Source: Bacillota bacterium (lineage in GTDB: Bacteria; Bacillota; Limnochordia; Darwinibacteriales; Darwinibacteriaceae). From it: DNA of 24,698 nucleotides. Location of the stretch: positions 1 through 24,698 of the forward strand of contig JAAZLY010000017.1 in assembly GCA_012799115.1 (NCBI GenBank). Direction: 5' to 3'. This document shows positions 23,311 through 24,698 of this stretch, one piece after another (position 1 is the stretch's first letter; each line of letters starts with the position of its first letter). Below the pieces are notes generated by a model that saw nothing but the letters and a program-made list of their open reading frames with translations, ran no database searches and was not told the origin of the DNA. The position numbers and the translations under genes were made by a program.

Positions 23311-24567
23311 ATGGCTGGTAGTAGTGTAACATTGATTGTATCTTTGGGTGTTCTTCTTATGATCTCTGCTTTCTTTTCGGCTACGGAAACAGCCTTCACA
23401 TCATTTAATACGTTCAGGCTGAAAAACGAGAGAGCTCATGGAAATAGAAAAGCCGCGTTGGTCTTGGAGTTAGCCGAAGATTATGACCGGGTCTTGACCA
23501 CTTTACTCATTGGCAACAATGTCGTCAACATTACAACAGCCTCCATAGGTACAGTGATTTTTACGCGTAGCTTGGGAGAGTTTGGAGTAACCGTTTCCAC
23601 TATTGTAGTGACCTTGTTGGTTCTGACCTTTAGTGAGATTTTCCCAAAGACATTTGCTAAGCAAGGGGCAGATCAGTTTGCTATGTTGGCTGCTCCAATC
23701 GTGCGGATACTGATTGTCATTTTAGCTCCCCTCAATGGATTTTATGCCTGGATAAAGGGTCTTCTGGCTCGAAGACTAAGCGTCTCCAGGAATGAGAGAA
23801 TTACAGAAGAGGAGCTCTTAACGATTGTCCAAGAGGCCCAGAGCGTGGGGGGCATTAAGGAACAAGAGGGGGACCTCATTCGATCTGTCTTTGAGTTTGA
23901 TGATCTTGAGGCAGGGGATATTCTGACCCCTCGAGTTGATGTTGTCGCTGTTTCGGATGAAGCTACCACAGAAGAGATTCTGGAGGTGTTTCGCAGGTCA
24001 GGCTACTCGCGACTCCCAGTCTACAGAGGTTCTGTTGACGGAATTGTGGGGATCATCAATCACAAGGATTTTCACAACGAAGTCGTCCAAAGTGGGAAAC
24101 CCATTCCTTCAATCACCCAACCAGCGGCTTTTGTGCCAGCATCTACGAAACTCGATACTCTGCTGGTTCAGTTGCAACAGAACAAGTCACATATTGCAGT
24201 CGTGGTGGATGAGTTTGGTGGCACTGTCGGTATTGTCACCATGGAAGATATTCTAGAGGAACTAGTTGGCGAGATATGGGATGAACACGACAGGGTAGTG
24301 GACGATATTCGAAAGACAGGGGAGAATGAATACAGAGTGATGGCTTCGACGAGCCTCGAAAAGTTCTTTCGGACCCTGGGAGTTCGTGATGAGGAGACGG
24401 AGGCGTCCACCGTTGGTGGTTGGGCCATCGAGCAGTTGGGAAGAGTATCGGAAGAAGGAGACACGTTTGACTTTGAAAACCTCTCCATTACTGTCTCCAA
24501 GACCAGCTCCAGGAGGATTTTGGAGACTAGAATCCTGGTTCACAGTGACTCGAGGAAAAGTGACTGA
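23311..24567 (+). CDS. CNNM/CorC-type membrane protein with CBS pair (paralogue 2)
   Basis: A 418-residue paralogue of the gene at 17244 with the same order: DUF21 membrane domain (ATETAFTSFN at 25-34, LLIGNNVVNI), CBS pair (LTPRVDVVAV, RSGYSRLPVY, DEFGGTVGIVTMEDILEELVGEI) and CorC_HlyC domain (about 340-412). Differences cluster in the last membrane helix, the linker before the CBS pair, and the second CBS domain. Its start has no clear ribosome binding site (GGGGG is 12 bases away, CGGGA too close), unlike paralogue 1, so translation may be weaker or coupled to leader structure. The upstream 217 bases show no gene and no riboswitch I recognise. Confidence 0.9.
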   Translation: MAGSSVTLIVSLGVLLMISAFFSATETAFTSFNTFRLKNERAHGNRKAALVLELAEDYDRVLTTLLIGNNVVNITTASIGTVIFTRSLGEFGVTVSTIVVTLLVLTFSEIFPKTFAKQGADQFAMLAAPIVRILIVILAPLNGFYAWIKGLLARRLSVSRNERITEEELLTIVQEAQSVGGIKEQEGDLIRSVFEFDDLEAGDILTPRVDVVAVSDEATTEEILEVFRRSGYSRLPVYRGSVDGIVGIINHKDFHNEVVQSGKPIPSITQPAAFVPASTKLDTLLVQLQQNKSHIAVVVDEFGGTVGIVTMEDILEELVGEIWDEHDRVVDDIRKTGENEYRVMASTSLEKFFRTLGVRDEETEASTVGGWAIEQLGRVSEEGDTFDFENLSITVSKTSSRRILETRILVHSDSRKSD

Positions 24568-24598
24568 TATGGACGAACCCAGTATCGTGCAATAACGC

Positions 24599-24635
24599 AA
24601 AAAGACGAGGCCACGCTTAAGCGTTGACCTCGTCT
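24599..24635 (-). terminator. Intrinsic terminator of the right-edge minus-strand gene
   Basis: AGACGAGG (24603-24610) pairs with CCTCGTCT (24628-24635), with an inner ACGC/GCGT stem and TTAA loop. On the minus strand it is followed by TTTTT, so it terminates the gene that ends at 24646; it also faces the end of paralogue 2 and may serve both. Confidence 0.8.
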
Positions 24636-24645
24636 CTGATCGAAT

Positions 24646-24698
24646 CTAGAATCTAATGCTTGTATGCAAGTGTAGTCCCATGCCTTCGGTTCTAGGAA
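24646..24698 (-). CDS. C-terminal end of a possible outer-membrane beta-barrel protein (truncated)
   Basis: On the minus strand the frame entering from the right edge reads RTEGMGLHLHTSIRF and a TAG at 24648-24646, directly before a terminator. The alternating hydrophobic pattern ending in a C-terminal phenylalanine is the signature of outer-membrane barrel proteins. Only about 16 residues are visible, so the reading frame rests on the terminator position and this motif; another frame is also open through this stretch. Confidence 0.4.
   Translation of the reverse strand, partial: PRTEGMGLHLHTSIRF

Noticed and set aside
17042..24581. 13-base match ATATGGACGAACC near both CNNM/CorC genes
   Set aside because: A few shared 13-mers are expected by chance in a window of this size, and the two copies sit in different positions relative to the genes.

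Overview
The window looks like chromosomal DNA of a Bacillota (Firmicutes) bacterium with mid-range GC. The pointers are a YtvI-type sporulation membrane protein, YtqA radical SAM protein, a cyclic-di-AMP riboswitch of the ydaO/yuaA class, strong AGGAGG-type ribosome binding sites and intrinsic terminators. Several hints suggest a diderm (two-membrane) member: the ABC transporter binding protein and the alpha-amylase-like enzyme have ordinary signal peptides without a lipobox cysteine, and a gene fragment at the right edge ends in a C-terminal Phe like an outer-membrane beta-barrel. The species is not identifiable from the sequence. No rRNA, tRNA, CRISPR array, phage or insertion sequence was seen.

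Layout. 1-4.0 kb: tail of a membrane protein, a pirin, a secreted SIMPL-domain protein (minus strand), then ytvI and ytqA. 4.0-5.3 kb (minus): a thioredoxin-reductase-like flavoprotein fused to a thioredoxin domain that has lost both active-site cysteines. 5.5-8.1 kb: a tight unit of inositol monophosphatase, a solitary DNA methyltransferase and a CDF exporter with a manganese-type metal site, followed by the decayed start of a DUF1801/frataxin-like gene that ends in a terminator. 8.6-12.0 kb: a peptide-type ABC operon (binding protein, stable intergenic hairpin, two permeases, no ATPases). 12.2-14.8 kb: a TetM/EF-G-like GTPase fused to a YacP/Rae1-type NYN nuclease domain, convergent with a CapA-family protein whose stop codon overlaps it. 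16.5 kb: GrpB. 17.2 and 23.3 kb: two closely related CNNM/CorC-type (DUF21-CBS) membrane proteins. Between them lie two zinc-ribbon proteins, an uncharacterised coiled-coil protein, a GH13 glycosidase and a secreted protein of unknown function.

Regulatory RNA is the most striking part. On the minus strand at about 20.49-20.71 kb there is a complete promoter, c-di-AMP aptamer and terminator reading into a 53-codon zinc-ribbon gene that ordinary ORF cut-offs miss. A second structured leader with its own terminator (18.54-18.73 kb), of no class I recognise, precedes the other zinc-ribbon gene. The best candidates for new biology are these two RNA-plus-zinc-ribbon units, the GTPase-nuclease fusion, and the thioredoxin-reductase fusion that lacks both the NADPH phosphate-binding motif and the thioredoxin cysteines.
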